Shown here one piece after another: positions 30,730 to 42,356 of a DNA stretch of 64,000 bases. The notes under the pieces are model-generated. The model was not told the DNA's origin. It searched no databases and saw only the letters and a list, made by a program, of their open reading frames with translations. Source of the DNA: Crotalaria pallida (Eukaryota; Streptophyta; Magnoliopsida; Fabales; Fabaceae); assembly GCA_037953625.1 (NCBI GenBank), contig CM075649.1, positions 59,841,660 through 59,905,659 of the forward strand, read 5' to 3'. Both the position numbers and the translations under genes were made by a program. Positions within the stretch are counted from its first letter, which is position 1. Each line of letters begins with the position of its first letter.

Positions 30730-32331
30730 CAGCAATTCTTCAATCTGTTTCTTCATCTCGGCCATCTCCGGTGGTGCCATCCTATACGGAGCAATCGAGA
30801 TAGGTCCGGTTCCAGGTACAAGATCGATTCCATACTCAATCTCACGCTTTGGCGGTAATCCTGGAATTTCTTCTGGAAACACTTCCGGAAAGTCTCTAAC
30901 CACCAGAATATCCTCAATCTCCACTTCCTTCTTCTCTTCCACAATTGAGGAGAATAGACAAACATACCCTTGGGGTTCAAAACTTAAGGATTCATGGTTT
31001 CGGAACTGGATCGTCTTTTCCTCACAGTCTAAGATAACTTGATTTCGATGCAACCAATCCATTCCTAGGATCACATCTATCTTAAGCATGGGTAAACAGA
31101 TCAAATCTACTGAGGATATATGGTTTAGGACCATTATCTTACAATCTTTGCAAACCTTAGAAACAACACAAGGGTTGTTGGTGGGGGTTTCAAGCTTTAG
31201 ATGATAGGGTGACTCAGATACTACTAACTTTAAGCGATTTACACACTCATAAGACACGAAAGAGTGTGTGGCTCCAGAATCAAACATAACAACACAGGGT
31301 TGGGCATTAAGAAAATAGATACCTTGGATTAAGCCAGATGATGGGGTTATTTCCATTCCCCTCAAAGAAAACACTTTTCCAGCAACAGCGGGTCTGCTTA
31401 CTCCCTCTTTCTTTATCGGCTCCTTGCATTCACGAGAATAGTGCCCTTTCTTCCCACAATTGAAACAAAGGCCATGCTGAGCAGCATAACAGTTTGTTCC
31501 GAAATGGAAACGGTTACACTTCTCGCACTTACGATTACTTGTTTGAGGAGTACCTTTACCACCATTCATTTCCTTCCCTTTTCCTTTATGATAATAAGGA
31601 CCCTTACTCCGGTTGTTGAAATTCTTCTTCCTGATGGGTCCAGCCCCTGATTGATTCCTCCTTTGAGCCTCTTCTTCTTTCTTATCATCATCATAAACTT
31701 GGCACATCTCTACTAAAGCAGGAAAACTTCTCACCTTCTGATATCCAAAAGCAGACTTTATCTCCGGTTTGAGCCCATTCTCAAACTTGATGCATTTGGA
31801 CCTCTCGTCCGGGTTGAGTTGGTAGTACGGAGAATACTTGATAAGCTCCTCGAACTTTGTTGCGTATTCCCCTACACTCATGACTCCTTGTTTCAATTGC
31901 ATAAATTCCAACTCCTTCTTTCTCCTTTGATCCTCAGGAAAGTATTTATTGAGAAATTTCTCAACAAACACATCCCAAGTAATCAGCCTTCCTTCATAAT
32001 TCAAAAGTTGTATGGTGTGATGCCACCAATTCTCAGCTTCACCACACAACATGAAAACTGCAAACTTCACTCTTTGAGCATCGGTGCATTCCATAGTGCG
32101 AAAGATCTTGTTCAACTCCTGAATCCAACGATTCGCTTCCTCAGGCTTGTGACCTCCTTCAAACTTTGAAGGTTTAAAGCGTCGAAATTCCGAGAAAGTC
32201 TTCGACTCCTGGTTCTCTTCTTGCACAGGCTGAGGAGGCGGATTAGATTGTTGCTGACGCATATTCACTAATACATCAGTCAACCTCTCTATGGCCTCGG
32301 CCATATGATTATTATTGTTTCTAGTAGACAT
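30727..32331 (-). CDS. gag: Gag-protease of H
   Basis: 534 codons from MSTRNNNNHM. The capsid-like region includes the KFEGGHKPEEANRWIQELNK and AENWWHH blocks of plant chromovirus Gag (Retrotrans_gag). A Cys-rich knuckle (C269, C272, C281) is followed by CFNCGKKGHYSREC (289-302), the CCHC nucleocapsid motif. The aspartic protease active site is DSGATHSF (from D351). The frame ends at TAG (30727-30729) just after a motif that normally runs into RT, so one nonsense change splits a polyprotein of about 1440 codons. Upstream lie the primer-binding site and the 5' LTR. Confidence 0.94.
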   Translation of the reverse strand: MSTRNNNNHMAEAIERLTDVLVNMRQQQSNPPPQPVQEENQESKTFSEFRRFKPSKFEGGHKPEEANRWIQELNKIFRTMECTDAQRVKFAVFMLCGEAENWWHHTIQLLNYEGRLITWDVFVEKFLNKYFPEDQRRKKELEFMQLKQGVMSVGEYATKFEELIKYSPYYQLNPDERSKCIKFENGLKPEIKSAFGYQKVRSFPALVEMCQVYDDDKKEEEAQRRNQSGAGPIRKKNFNNRSKGPYYHKGKGKEMNGGKGTPQTSNRKCEKCNRFHFGTNCYAAQHGLCFNCGKKGHYSRECKEPIKKEGVSRPAVAGKVFSLRGMEITPSSGLIQGIYFLNAQPCVVMFDSGATHSFVSYECVNRLKLVVSESPYHLKLETPTNNPCVVSKVCKDCKIMVLNHISSVDLICLPMLKIDVILGMDWLHRNQVILDCEEKTIQFRNHESLSFEPQGYVCLFSSIVEEKKEVEIEDILVVRDFPEVFPEEIPGLPPKREIEYGIDLVPGTGPISIAPYRMAPPEMAEMKKQIEELL

Positions 32332-32495
32332 CTTTAACCTGCACTGAAGATTCTACATCAGGCTAACATCCTAACGAGAAGTATGCATGACACACCTCTT
32401 TCCAATTCTAAAACTCACTATACATAGACGCTAAAGCAAGCATCTAAAACAAATATTACCTTTTGGAGATCACAGATCAGCATCAGTTCGCAGGA

Positions 32496-32512
32496 TCACA
32501 GCTCTGATACCA
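32496..32512 (-). promoter_or_regulatory. primer-binding site of H (initiator tRNA-Met)
   Basis: In minus sense TGGTATCAGAGCTGTGA, 5 bases after the 5' LTR end. The first 12 bases match the initiator-tRNA-Met 3' end. Confidence 0.93.
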
Positions 32513-32517
32513 ACAAA

Positions 32518-35500
32518 TGTGGACACTTGATGTATATTAACAAATTATGAGACATTCTCAAAATATAGCTTTATTTATATTAAATAAAGAAAGCTGGAAT
32601 ATATAATAAATGTTATTCGTATAGGAACTTTATGGAAAAACTTTTTCTTTCTATACACCAAGTTCCATATCCAAAAGCTTTGATTCGAAAACACATTTCT
32701 TTCAAAAATGAACGGTTGAGTACCTGTTTGTACTTTCAGCGGAAACGATTTTCAAAATGATTACTGCAGTTGTAATTGAAATAATTTTAGGGATCATAAT
32801 AACTATACAACCATAGCCCATATATATATATAAAAACTCCGGTACCCAAATATCAGAGATAAAAGTTGAGGTAGCAAAATATAAGGATACAGACCAGCAG
32901 ATATAAAATAACAGCTCTCATAGACCCTCTCAACTATATACAATATAACACAAATCAAAATAAAAGAGTCTTCGAGAGCTGAGCCATGATCCACCCACGC
33001 TGATGTCTGATCCCTGGTCTTCCAAAAGCTAAACACCACATCCTACCACGGTCCCCATACTGCACATACTCTCAGAAAAGACACCACATCACTGACTGTC
33101 CGCAGCTGGCCCATCCATGTCCTCTACGGGGTCCTCCTCCTCCTCATCCGACACAACAGGGATAGCAGTGCGACGCACTGGCTCAGGTGAGGGTGCAAAA
33201 CGTACCCTGGTGGTCGGACCGGGACGAGGAGTGGCCGTAGCAGTAGCCTCATCAGAAGTAGAGGGACGTGTATGGGTGGCTGGGCGTCGGACATGCAGAT
33301 TATAAAAGCGACGTCCATGATGTGGGGGTCGAGAACCAAAACGGTAAGTGTAAGCTGGTGGAATGTGCAGTATGTAGATCATGGGGATGCGAAGCCTACG
33401 AGGTCGCACTCGAGCCAGGGGGTTAGGATGACGAAAGATCACGTCAACCCTACCCTCAAACACCGCTCGGTGCTCCTCGTAGTCCCACACTCCTCTACGG
33501 AGTGGGCGTAACTCCACGTATGTCAGGTAACGAGCCATCACCTGCAAGGGCATAGGGAGTTAGCAAATACTAACACATAATAAAATAGACAGGGTACAAT
33601 TTTAATCAATTAATACTGTATCTCATACAATTAACAATTCATCATCCATGTTAAACATCAACATCAAGACTTAACTATAAATCAATAGCATATACAGTCA
33701 TGATGTATCTAATCTTATCAATGCATGATTGTTGGCCAACAACAACAAATAGGCTTCCGTGGCACCTTAAAATAAACATGCCCGATACCCATACTGAGTA
33801 TCTCATCGAACTCGGCCCGCAAATAAATCAACACCTCTAGAGCTCTTAGAAATGTTGCCGACGTATCCCGTAGGACTACGCCTCATCGAGTCCGGCACCA
33901 AATGACATGCCCACACGCACGTGTGTATTTCCGGAAACAGAAGGTGCAACCCCGGTCACCGACACTCCCTCGTGAACCCTTTGGAGCAGACGCCCAGGTC
34001 CCTCGAGTTCAACCGAAAGGATATGCCCACGCCTCTCGGACGTGTCTCCACACATGTGGGAATCCAAATAATGCAGATGCTATGCATGGCTTTGACTACC
34101 CATACTATCCAATGTCATTTAAGTTGTTCGAAGCTGGGACTTGGCATAATTAAACTTTATTTAACATACACTGACTTCCATTAATTTCTAGTTCAGTAAT
34201 TAAATTGATTCAAACCCTTTGCTAATCAATCACCTCATTAAATTCTGATCCTTTTACAACAATTCAGTCACTAATAGATTAACAGAGTCTATTAATCGAG
34301 TATTGCATTAGATTACTCGAGTAATATTTTTGCACCTTTCGCATTACTCGAGTGACAGCTCGAATTACTCGAGTAATATTTTTGCACCTTTCGCATTACT
34401 CGAGTGACAGCTCGAATTACTCGAGTAATATTTTTGCACCTTTCGCATTACTCGATTAACAGATCTATTACTCGAGTAGTACTGCATATATTTCAAATTA
34501 TTCAAAGTTTTAAGGTGTTACTCGATTAATACTTCAGATTAATCGAGTAATCCTCTTGCACTCATCAGATAAATCAGAATTTTCACGCATTACTCGAGTG
34601 ACAGCTCGAATTACTCGAGTAAATTATGTAGTAAAACACTGCTGAACTGGTTTTTATATGTCAAACTCATGCCAATCCAATTTTTACCAAAGTTAAGCTT
34701 CAAACCAACTTAAATACATTACATTAAACTTGTTCATAGCATCAATTTCAAGCATTAACACCAAAATCACAGAATCATAACAATTTCCCCCAATTTTGAC
34801 CTAAAACACAACCTCACATACCAATTCCTTAATTACCCAATTTCAGATCAAATTGAAGGTTCATTTAGCTTTAGATATCAAAATCTAACATGTTCCAATT
34901 CAGTTTTAAGATCAAATTGGCCTCCAAGCCATTGTCCCCTAACCTAGTGCCCTTTGAACCTCATGGTGGTTCAACCAATATTCAAATAAATTCCTCAATC
35001 TATTCTAGCATTAGTAAAGCTTCTCCCTTACCTCAATGAAGCTTTTTGAATGCAAAGGCAGCAAAGAAACTCACAGAATCCACAAACTCCAAATGCTCTG
35101 TTTTTGGTTCCAAAACAGGTTCAGCAGAGCAAGTTCGGGTGATGATTTGACAAACCAAACGTACATGAAAATGAGTAATCTTGGTCAATATAGAAACTAG
35201 ACATTGCAAACTCTAAATAGAAATCAAAATGGCACGATTTGAGACCCTCTACCTACCAAAATCGAAAGCTTGAACTTGGCTTCTCAAAACTGGAACTGCA
35301 ACCTTCAGTTTCTTGATCCCAACTTCAAGCAATTCGTTCTCCTTGCTCCAGCCACCAAAACACACGATTCTTGTCTCAAATTAAAGGTCTTGTGACAAGC
35401 TTGAAGAAGGTATCAAGCTCATCAACTGTGTTTAAGGGAGGGTGAGGAATGAAGGTTATGAACAAAGGGGGTTCAAAACCGAATTTGACAGAGTTTCCCT

Positions 35501-35970
35501 TCTTTTTCTTAATTTCCACCCAATTCATCAACCAAATCCATCAATTTATAGCCAACAATGACTACCATGCACACAAACACGTGTTTTCCATAATCCCAGT
35601 CGGTGCTAGGTGTTAACAATTGAATTACCCAAATTGTTGAATCATCAAACGCACTTTCTTCAGCTTCAGCACCACTGTTACTCGAGTAAATTGATCGGGC
35701 TACTCGAGTAACGCACTCAGATTTTCAAAAATTATTATTTTATTCACTTTCCCTCCAAATATCATTCCAATATTACCTCTTAGGTCCTTTCCAAGGACTA
35801 AACTGCAAAAATCCTTATTTTTAGAACCCAAATTATTTTCTCTTATTTTTCCTTGGATAATTCTTTTAATATAACAATAAAATTAATAAATAAAACTAAC
35901 TAATTCCATATAATTAGTTTTATTTAAATATTCCTTTTATTTACTTGGGAACAAAAATTGGGATATTACA
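32518..35970 (-). repeat. 5' LTR of H
   Basis: 3453 bp, uninterrupted, near-identical to the 3' LTR. It carries the same accessory ORF, the dyad clusters at 34283-34625 and 35676-35713, and a TATA box at 35544-35550. Because it is intact it gives the reference for the I insertion site. Confidence 0.96.
33089..33538 (-). CDS. LTR-encoded accessory ORF of H (5' LTR copy)
   Basis: 149 codons from the ATG after the acceptor CCCTTGCAG|GTG. It differs from the other copy by a handful of residues (for example EGRVDV for EGEVDV, SRPPHHGRR for SPPPHHGRH), with no stop or frameshift. In the genomic RNA this copy would be in the 5' leader downstream of the TATA box at 35544. Confidence 0.55.
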   Translation of the reverse strand: MARYLTYVELRPLRRGVWDYEEHRAVFEGRVDVIFRHPNPLARVRPRRLRIPMIYILHIPPAYTYRFGSRPPHHGRRFYNLHVRRPATHTRPSTSDEATATATPRPGPTTRVRFAPSPEPVRRTAIPVVSDEEEEDPVEDMDGPAADSQ

Positions 35971-35975
35971 GAAGT

Positions 35976-36014
35976 AAAATATGAACTTTGAGCGGATAAA
36001 TACCAAACCTGTAG

Positions 36015-36049
<35 letters not shown>

Positions 36050-36377
36050 TAAACATAAAGGTAGTCACAGTACATCAAGGTCCAAGTCGAGATAGCAAGC
36101 GTTTGAAAGATACAAGTCCATAGAAATAAAACTAACATAAGAAAAGACAACCTCACTAAGATCTCTCAAAAATGTATATAGTATAAATACAGAACAAAAT
36201 ATGAAATCCCAGAGTGGTGGTCTGATGATCCTCCATAGCATGATCCTCCTCCTCAAGTCTCCAGCCAGAAGCTCCATACATCCCACATACCAACCATCTA
36301 TACTATGCATCACCCGGTGGATCCCCAACTCCCCACTGGCTTCCAGTGGAGTGCTCGACTGGCTCCCCCTCACTTTC
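35976..36377 (-). other. LTR-like block J, segment 3, with (TA)n and hairpin
   Basis: In minus sense it starts at the F2 junction with an open stretch, then a perfect hairpin (36333-36339 with 36343-36349, CCACTGG and CCAGTGG, 3-nt loop), an acidic coding-like part (LEEEDHAMEDHQ in one frame), a T-rich tract and a (TA)n run at 36016-36045. The order resembles the 3' part of the H LTR. The 108-codon frame at 36065-36391 crosses the F2 border, so it is not a real gene as drawn. Confidence 0.45.
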
Positions 36378-36654
36378 TGTAACATCCCCAATTTTATATA
36401 GGCACTAGGAGCATTAGTTAGTAGAATTTTAATAAGTGTTGTAGTATTGTCAAGTTTTGATTTTAGTTTAAAGGTGTTAATTGGTATTAGTATTAGTAAG
36501 TGTTTAGAATTAGCATTTAGCTAAGTATAGAATAGAATAAGTTAAGAGTAAGTTAGAATGTGTTTACGAGGTAGGTTTTAACCAAGGGTAAGTTAGAATG
36601 GGTTATGGTAAGCTTAGAAGTCATAGAATGCATGAAAGAAGTAAAAATTAAAGG

Positions 36655-36800
36655 CCTTAATCGATTAATGAGGGTGTTAATCGATTAAGGATTGAGAAGC
36701 TGTCAGCCCTACTCGATTAATTGGTGAATTAATCGATTAAGATTTGCCCCACTTTCAGGTGTTAATCGATTAGCATAAGAGCTAATCGATTAAGGGCTGT
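36655..36800. repeat. TTAATCGATTAA dyad cluster in F2
   Basis: At least six copies: CTTAATCGATTAATG, GTTAATCGATTAAGG, ACTCGATTAATTGG, AATTAATCGATTAAG, GTTAATCGATTAGC, GCTAATCGATTAAGG. A lone ACTCGAG follows. It is the same motif class as in D, placed in the U3 part. Confidence 0.9.
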
Positions 36801-38349
36801 TTAATCAGCCAATATACTCGAGTTTTGTGTGTGTTGCCTCGTTATTTTCTTTTCTTCTCTGCTCAAAGTGGTCCACCCAATCACCCTAGGTTTTGCAAAT
36901 CCATGCTTTAGGACCAAAGATTCATCAAATTAGTGGCATAAATCAACTCCCTATCCTTCTCCAAGTGACTTCCCTCCTTCAATCTTCATCAAATCCCTCT
37001 CTTTCTCAATTCCCAAGTCACCCCCACAAAACCCCAATTTGTGCATGCTATGGATTGAGGCCTCCTAGTCATCATAGAAGCTTGGAATAGATCTAAGGGA
37101 CAAGGAATAGGATTCTTGGAGCATGGATTGGAGCTTGGTGTGGGAGCTCTATAAAACCCCAATTCCTCTTCCTCTCTCCTTAAGGTAAGGGGTGTAAATT
37201 GGGTCTAGCTTAGGGGAAAGGTTTGAAATTAGTAATTGGGACTTGATTAGGTATAGTTAAATGTTTGGTTGAGAATAGGATAGGAGGGCTAGTTTAGTAT
37301 AAATACCCTAAGTGATTGTGATTCTATATAAGTTCTTTTATGTTTAAATGTGTTAAATCTTATGTTGGTTATATAATTGTTGTTTTTCTCAGTGATTATG
37401 ATGTGCTTGCAATTATAGGATTAAAAGTATTAAAAGTTAGGCATACCTTAGGGTCAAGTACTATTCAATTGAGTTTGAACCAAATTAATGTGATTTTTAA
37501 AGGAGAGCCAAAAAGGGGTTTAAATCTCAATTGAAAAGCACTTGCATATAGTATCATTCATGGTGTAAAGGTGGACGTTAGGTGTAGGGGAAAAACACAC
37601 GTCTTTTTGATTGATGAGGACAAAAGTAAATCATTAGAATTATTATAGAGAACCTTGATCTTGCACAGGACATGGGTTTGATTTCCGTGTTGCGGATTGG
37701 TTCTATGCAAACTATAATAATCCTATTACTTTGGTTCCTTTTGGCCAGTCGAGGATGATTTCTGCTAAAGCCAATTTGGACAAATCAACCCAAATTGCAC
37801 GAGGGACCTTCCTAAGTGGAGGTGAAGTGTTGTGCAAGCGGATATGAGGGACCTTCCTAAGTGGAGGTGAAGTATCCAACTATAGGTTGAGAAATACTTA
37901 CTCCTGGTCGGTTTTTCCCCAGAGTGGAGGGTGTATGTGAGGATATGGAAAAGTTAATGAAAAGTGAAAAGTTAAAGCGTTAAAAGAGTTAAAGTTAAAG
38001 TTAAAGTGTAAATGTTAAAGTGAAAGTGTGGAAGGAATTGCATAAATGAGTTAGATCATTGAATCTGATGAAATTGTTCAAGTTAACGAAATGAAATGAA
38101 TTGTGTGACATCGGATTCAATAATCAAATTCATAAGTGTGACGTGCATAGCATAATCATGTGATTGTATATTAAAGCATGAAATTATAAATATGAATTGT
38201 TTTATTTATTGGTGATTGTCATTGAAAACTCTCCTTTTTCCTTAGTTGCTTTATGTTATGATTGTGCTTAGTCATGCCTTATTATTACTTTCAAATGTTT
38301 TTCTCTAATCTATATCCAAGTTACTCACCCTTACTATTGACCATATTAG

Positions 38350-38415
38350 GTACCCAATGGAGAAAGATGTTCATAGCTTCTATGCCGAGAATCACCCACT
38401 CTCTTGTAAGGAGAG
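38350..38415 (+). other. candidate acceptor and hairpin exon in F2
   Basis: ATATTAG|GTACCCAATGG, then CTATGCCGAG, then CTCTCTT (38399-38405) facing AAGGAGAG (38408-38415), a stem with one bulged base. The GCCGAG before the hairpin is shared with A, B, C, D and F1. Confidence 0.38.
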
Positions 38416-38795
38416 CATAATTGTGATAGTGACCTTGCAGTCGCATCACTTTAGCGACCGGGCTAAGATTCTATTATGTAAAATATTTTCATTAATCAAA
38501 GTTGTATTTTAACCTTGCTTCTAATTAAGAGTTAAGCCTATTCTGATTTTGTAAAAAGGGACTTTACGATGACTTTTATGAAAGTATTAGTGTTTGGAAT
38601 GAATATAACGATATCCTCTTTTAAATAGTTCTAAAAACGTAACTATAGATCTCTTTTCTATACAATCTGTTCTGGACTTGACAGGTATAATAATTAATTT
38701 GGGGAAAGTCCGTATTTCAAACGAAACTCCGTCAAAATTTTTAATAAAACCCCAAGTATTTTTTAATGAAATCAACAATTTTTATCTAATGCATT

Positions 38796-40189
38796 TGTTC
38801 ACTCTCTTAAGACCAGATATCGTTGCCACAGGGACCAAGAATTATTTAACTTATTTCTAATTAAGAGTAATTAATAGTAAAATCTATTAAATTTCATATT
38901 TAAATAAAATAATTAGAAGAGTATTTTGCTGCTGGAAAATAAATAAAAACTATGAATTAATTGATGAATGGTGGTTAGGAACTAGTTTCATTAATTATTT
39001 CATTTATTTATCATAAATCAATGTTTTTCCCTAAATCATGAACGAATCCCTAAATTGGTAACTATTATATCCCTCTTGTATAATTACCTTTTCTTATTCA
39101 ATTAGATAATCCTTATTTCCTTAAGAGATTAAACTATTGAATAATCTTAATTAAGAACAGGGAATTAATCATGTTATATAATTACCCAATTGTATCCCTA
39201 CTTGTTGAATAACTATATTGTTTGAAGGCATGGCCTATTCTAATTCCTAATCTCTCAATTGAAGAATTAGAGATCAAAAACAAGACATAAATTAGTTAGA
39301 TTTATGAATTGGAAATAAAACACAATCAAACACATGATTTAGAATTGGAAAAACATTAATTCATATAAATAAACTACATAATCAAATCCACATGTTCCTA
39401 ACACAAGATGGTTTAGTTACACATCATAGAGAAGAAGAATAAATAAGAATAGAAGTAATTCATTCCTAAATTACCACTAATTCTTGATCTGAATCTTCAG
39501 CCTTCAATGGATTCCTCCTCCGAGTGCTCTCCAGAGAATGTAATCTCCCTCAATGATTTCTAATCTCTAATGATAACTGATTATGACTCTCTAATCTCCT
39601 CCTAAACTAATCCGAAAAACATAAATAAGTAGATAAAATCCTAATCTTATCAAAATCCTTCAAAACTGATCAGAAATTGGACCAATTGGGTCTTCTTATG
39701 TCTGACATGCAACTTTGACCCTTATTTTGACCCCAAAGATGGACGAATTTGAGCAAGGATATATCTGGCAAAGTTATAGATCTTTTCCTTAGCTTTAAAA
39801 TTATACCATGATCGCCTCATTTGGATAAGCGTAGCTCAAGTTATGGCCAAAATACCGAACACTGTCATTTTACCGCGGTGAGAGCGCCTGGGCGTGCTGA
39901 TTTGTGCGCCTGGGCGTGCAGGACCTGCTCCGACTCTGTTTTTCTCCGTTCTTGCACCATTTTCAAGGTCCTTTCATCCTCTTTTCATCTCCATAATTAT
40001 TTTCATCATTTAAGCTCTGAAAGTACCTGAAACATACCCAAAATGGCTCAAAACGTTCAAAGGATTCTAAATTACCTAACTTTCTAAAAACTATACAAAA
40101 AAATCCTAAATTTACAAGAGAAACAAGCCAAAACTAAACAAAAGGGAGTCAAATTAAGCTCTAAAACATCATATGCTAGACCCAAATCA
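38796..40189 (-). repeat. 3' LTR of G, with a 36-bp deletion
   Basis: 1394 bp against 1430 bp for the other LTR. The difference is one gap: after CACTCTCT the 3' LTR goes straight to TAAGACCAGATATCG, losing the 36 bp present at 53413-53448. The GC-rich dyads TGCGCCTGGGCGTG are at 39876-39925. Confidence 0.9.
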
Positions 40190-41699
40190 CACCCCCAAAC
40201 TTAACATTTTGCATGTCCCAGGCAAAAGTAAAAAAAAATTCTAAAACAAAAGACTACCATCCAAATCAAAATGTACAGCACCTAATTTAAGACTTCGACT
40301 CATCAATACAGCCACATATTTATACAAGCTATTCACATATCAAAACTTGGTTAAAGAAACAAAACCAATCAGAACTCAGAACTAGTGAACACTCTCAACC
40401 TCTCAGTGTATATCAGCCTTGTGTATCAAAGGTATAAATCAATTCACTCAAGTTCAATCAATAGTTAAATGTTACCATAAGCTTGACCATAGACCCAAAT
40501 CTCCACTGAAATTATTAAAAACATGCACAAATCAAAAAGTCTTTATTTTGGTTGTAACGAGGCCATGACTAAAAGTGTAAGGTGGGATAAAAGAAAGAAA
40601 GATGAAACTAAGGACTAAAATGCAACACAAATTTCCCTCTAAAAATTATGAATGAGCAATGAATACTATGAAGACTCACACTCAAATCACAACTATTTCA
40701 TACTTCTTCTCTTTCTATTTTACTTTACTACTTCTTCCAAACAAAATTTTTTTCTCTTTTATAATTCATCAATTTTCACTTTTTTCTTTCAATTATTTTT
40801 CTTTTCTTTTGGTAGAAGAGTAACTCAATAAACACTTTCACAATTTTCACACTTTTGAAATGTCTCTCTCTCAATTGCTCATTCAAAATTCCTAAGGTAC
40901 TCATAAAAATATACAATCAATGCAGGGTACCAAAGGAAAATCATATTATCTCATAAGGCTCAAAATGGGCAACTAAGGGAAAACAATTCCAACAAAAATC
41001 TCTGAAGGCTACAAAAACACCATCCTAAATGCCTTAATCATTTTCATGCATGTAATCAATTATCAATCTCAAAATGGTCACAGGTCAAGTTCTAGAACAC
41101 AAAACTAAAGTGAACACACTCATGAAAGAAATAGGGGTTTAAATCAAAATAATTCACAAAATCATACCCCATCAATATAGGCTCAAAATCTCACTAAGCT
41201 AAAGTCAGTTCACTAATCTCAAGTTCTGAAAAACTTTTTCAAAATAACCAAATTTCAAAAATATTTACGGCTCAAGAAATAAATAACATGAATCAATGAG
41301 TCTAATCCTAAACTAAGTATATACACCTATCATCAGAAAAATAATCCTAAGTCTAGAATAATTACAAAACCTCTACCTAAGACACAAACCAACACCAAAA
41401 ATGGGAGAAAAATTCAGATCTGAAAAATTATTTTTTATTTTGTCCACTCCCCCAAACTTAAAGGTTGGCTTGTCCTGAAGCAAACTAAACTAAACATACC
41501 TAACTACAAAATAAAAAATTGCATGGAATAAATTTGGAACACTTATTACTTGCATCTGAAAAATAATCATCAGCACTAACAAAAATGAGAAAACATTCCC
41601 CCAAACTGAATATGAGTCATGAAAAACAAGTGCCCACAAATAGCACCTCTAATGGTGAAAATCTTAACTTATATTTGTTGCAAAATATATAGCTTGATG
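40190..41699 (-). other. G internal region, polypurine-tract side
   Basis: The tract next to the LTR reads GTTAAGTTTGGGGGTG in minus sense (40190-40205). Nearly the same word recurs at about 41451 and 41596, and on the other side of E3 at about 52267 and 52483. The rest is A/C-rich on the plus strand without an open frame of note. Confidence 0.65.
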
Positions 41700-42260
41700 C
41701 AAATTGTAACACCCCGTCTAATACCTCATATTTGTTTTAAGTAATAAAGAGATTGTTTTGAGAAAGTGTTTTAAAAGAGTATTTCTTGGATTGAATTTTC
41801 TAATTTCAAGTGATGAATGATTTCAAGGTAATGGTTTTCATGAGAAAATATTATGAGTTTTGAATTGAGTTTTTGAAGAAATAATTAAGTGTTTGATGTT
41901 TTATATTTTAAGCAACTATAATTTTGTGCAAGAATGATTTGTGAGAAAAAAAATCAAATTATTTTCTATGTGTGTGTGTGCATGTATGTGTTCGGCCATG
42001 TATGTATGTGCATGCATGATAGGAGTTGATTTTTCTAGAAGCCTAAAGGAGTAGATTAGACCCATATAGGCTTAGTTTAGTGGAAAGTGTGGTTAAGGGA
42101 ACTGATCAACCAATAGGACATGAGATTAGAGCCTAATTTTACTCTCTTTGTCCCATGACATGACCTAAGCCATGCAATTTTATGGAAAGCCAAAATTGCC
42201 CCTCAAGCCACACACTCTTGACCGAATTTTCAAGGGCAAGAAGGGAAATACTCACTTGCC

Positions 42261-42268
42261 TATTTATA
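42261..42268 (+). promoter_or_regulatory. TATA box of E3
   Basis: TTGCCTATTTATACC, about 555 bp into the LTR and 72 bp before the leader hairpin. Confidence 0.6.
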
Positions 42269-42332
42269 CCTAGCACCTTAGTTCATTTCCAACCCTTTCC
42301 TTCACATTTCCATTTCATTCTAAACACTTCTT

Positions 42333-42356
42333 CTAAGAGTTTCATCAAACTCTTAG
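42333..42356 (+). promoter_or_regulatory. leader hairpin of E3
   Basis: CTAAGAGTTT and AAACTCTTAG pair perfectly over 10 bp around the loop CATC. It is the longest of the three E-family versions. Confidence 0.55.

Larger units (their letters stand above)
18026..35970 (-). mobile_element. full-length Ty3/gypsy chromovirus H
   Basis: Bounded by TGTGGACAC on the left and GGATATTACA on the right, with the 5-bp duplication GAAGT at 18021-18025 and 35971-35975. In minus sense: 5' LTR (32518-35970), initiator-tRNA-Met primer-binding site, gag-protease, RT-RNase H-integrase, polypurine tract, 3' LTR (18026-27967, split by element I). Without I it is about 11.46 kb. The chromodomain-like C-terminus suggests the Tekay/Del branch. 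The LTRs differ only at scattered sites, so the insertion is recent. One TAG interrupts the polyprotein. Confidence 0.96.
36378..38795 (+). repeat. F2 LTR, 5' portion
   Basis: 2418 bp; the remaining 31 or so bp are at 54830-54860. It contains TTAATCGATTAA dyads (36655-36800), a GTTAAA-rich run near 37960-38030, a short direct duplication around GAGGGACCTTCCTAAGTGGA (37800-37873), and an acceptor-like site with hairpin (38350-38415). Homology to F1 starts near 37568. Confidence 0.82.

Noticed and set aside
30727..30732. Programmed readthrough between gag-protease and RT
   Set aside because: TAG lies in the RT leader, not at a gag/pol border, and the next codons AAG CAA do not match the known CARYYA context.
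36065..36391. 108-codon minus-strand frame
   Set aside because: It crosses the border between F2 and block J, so it is a chimera; only the J part may be meaningful.
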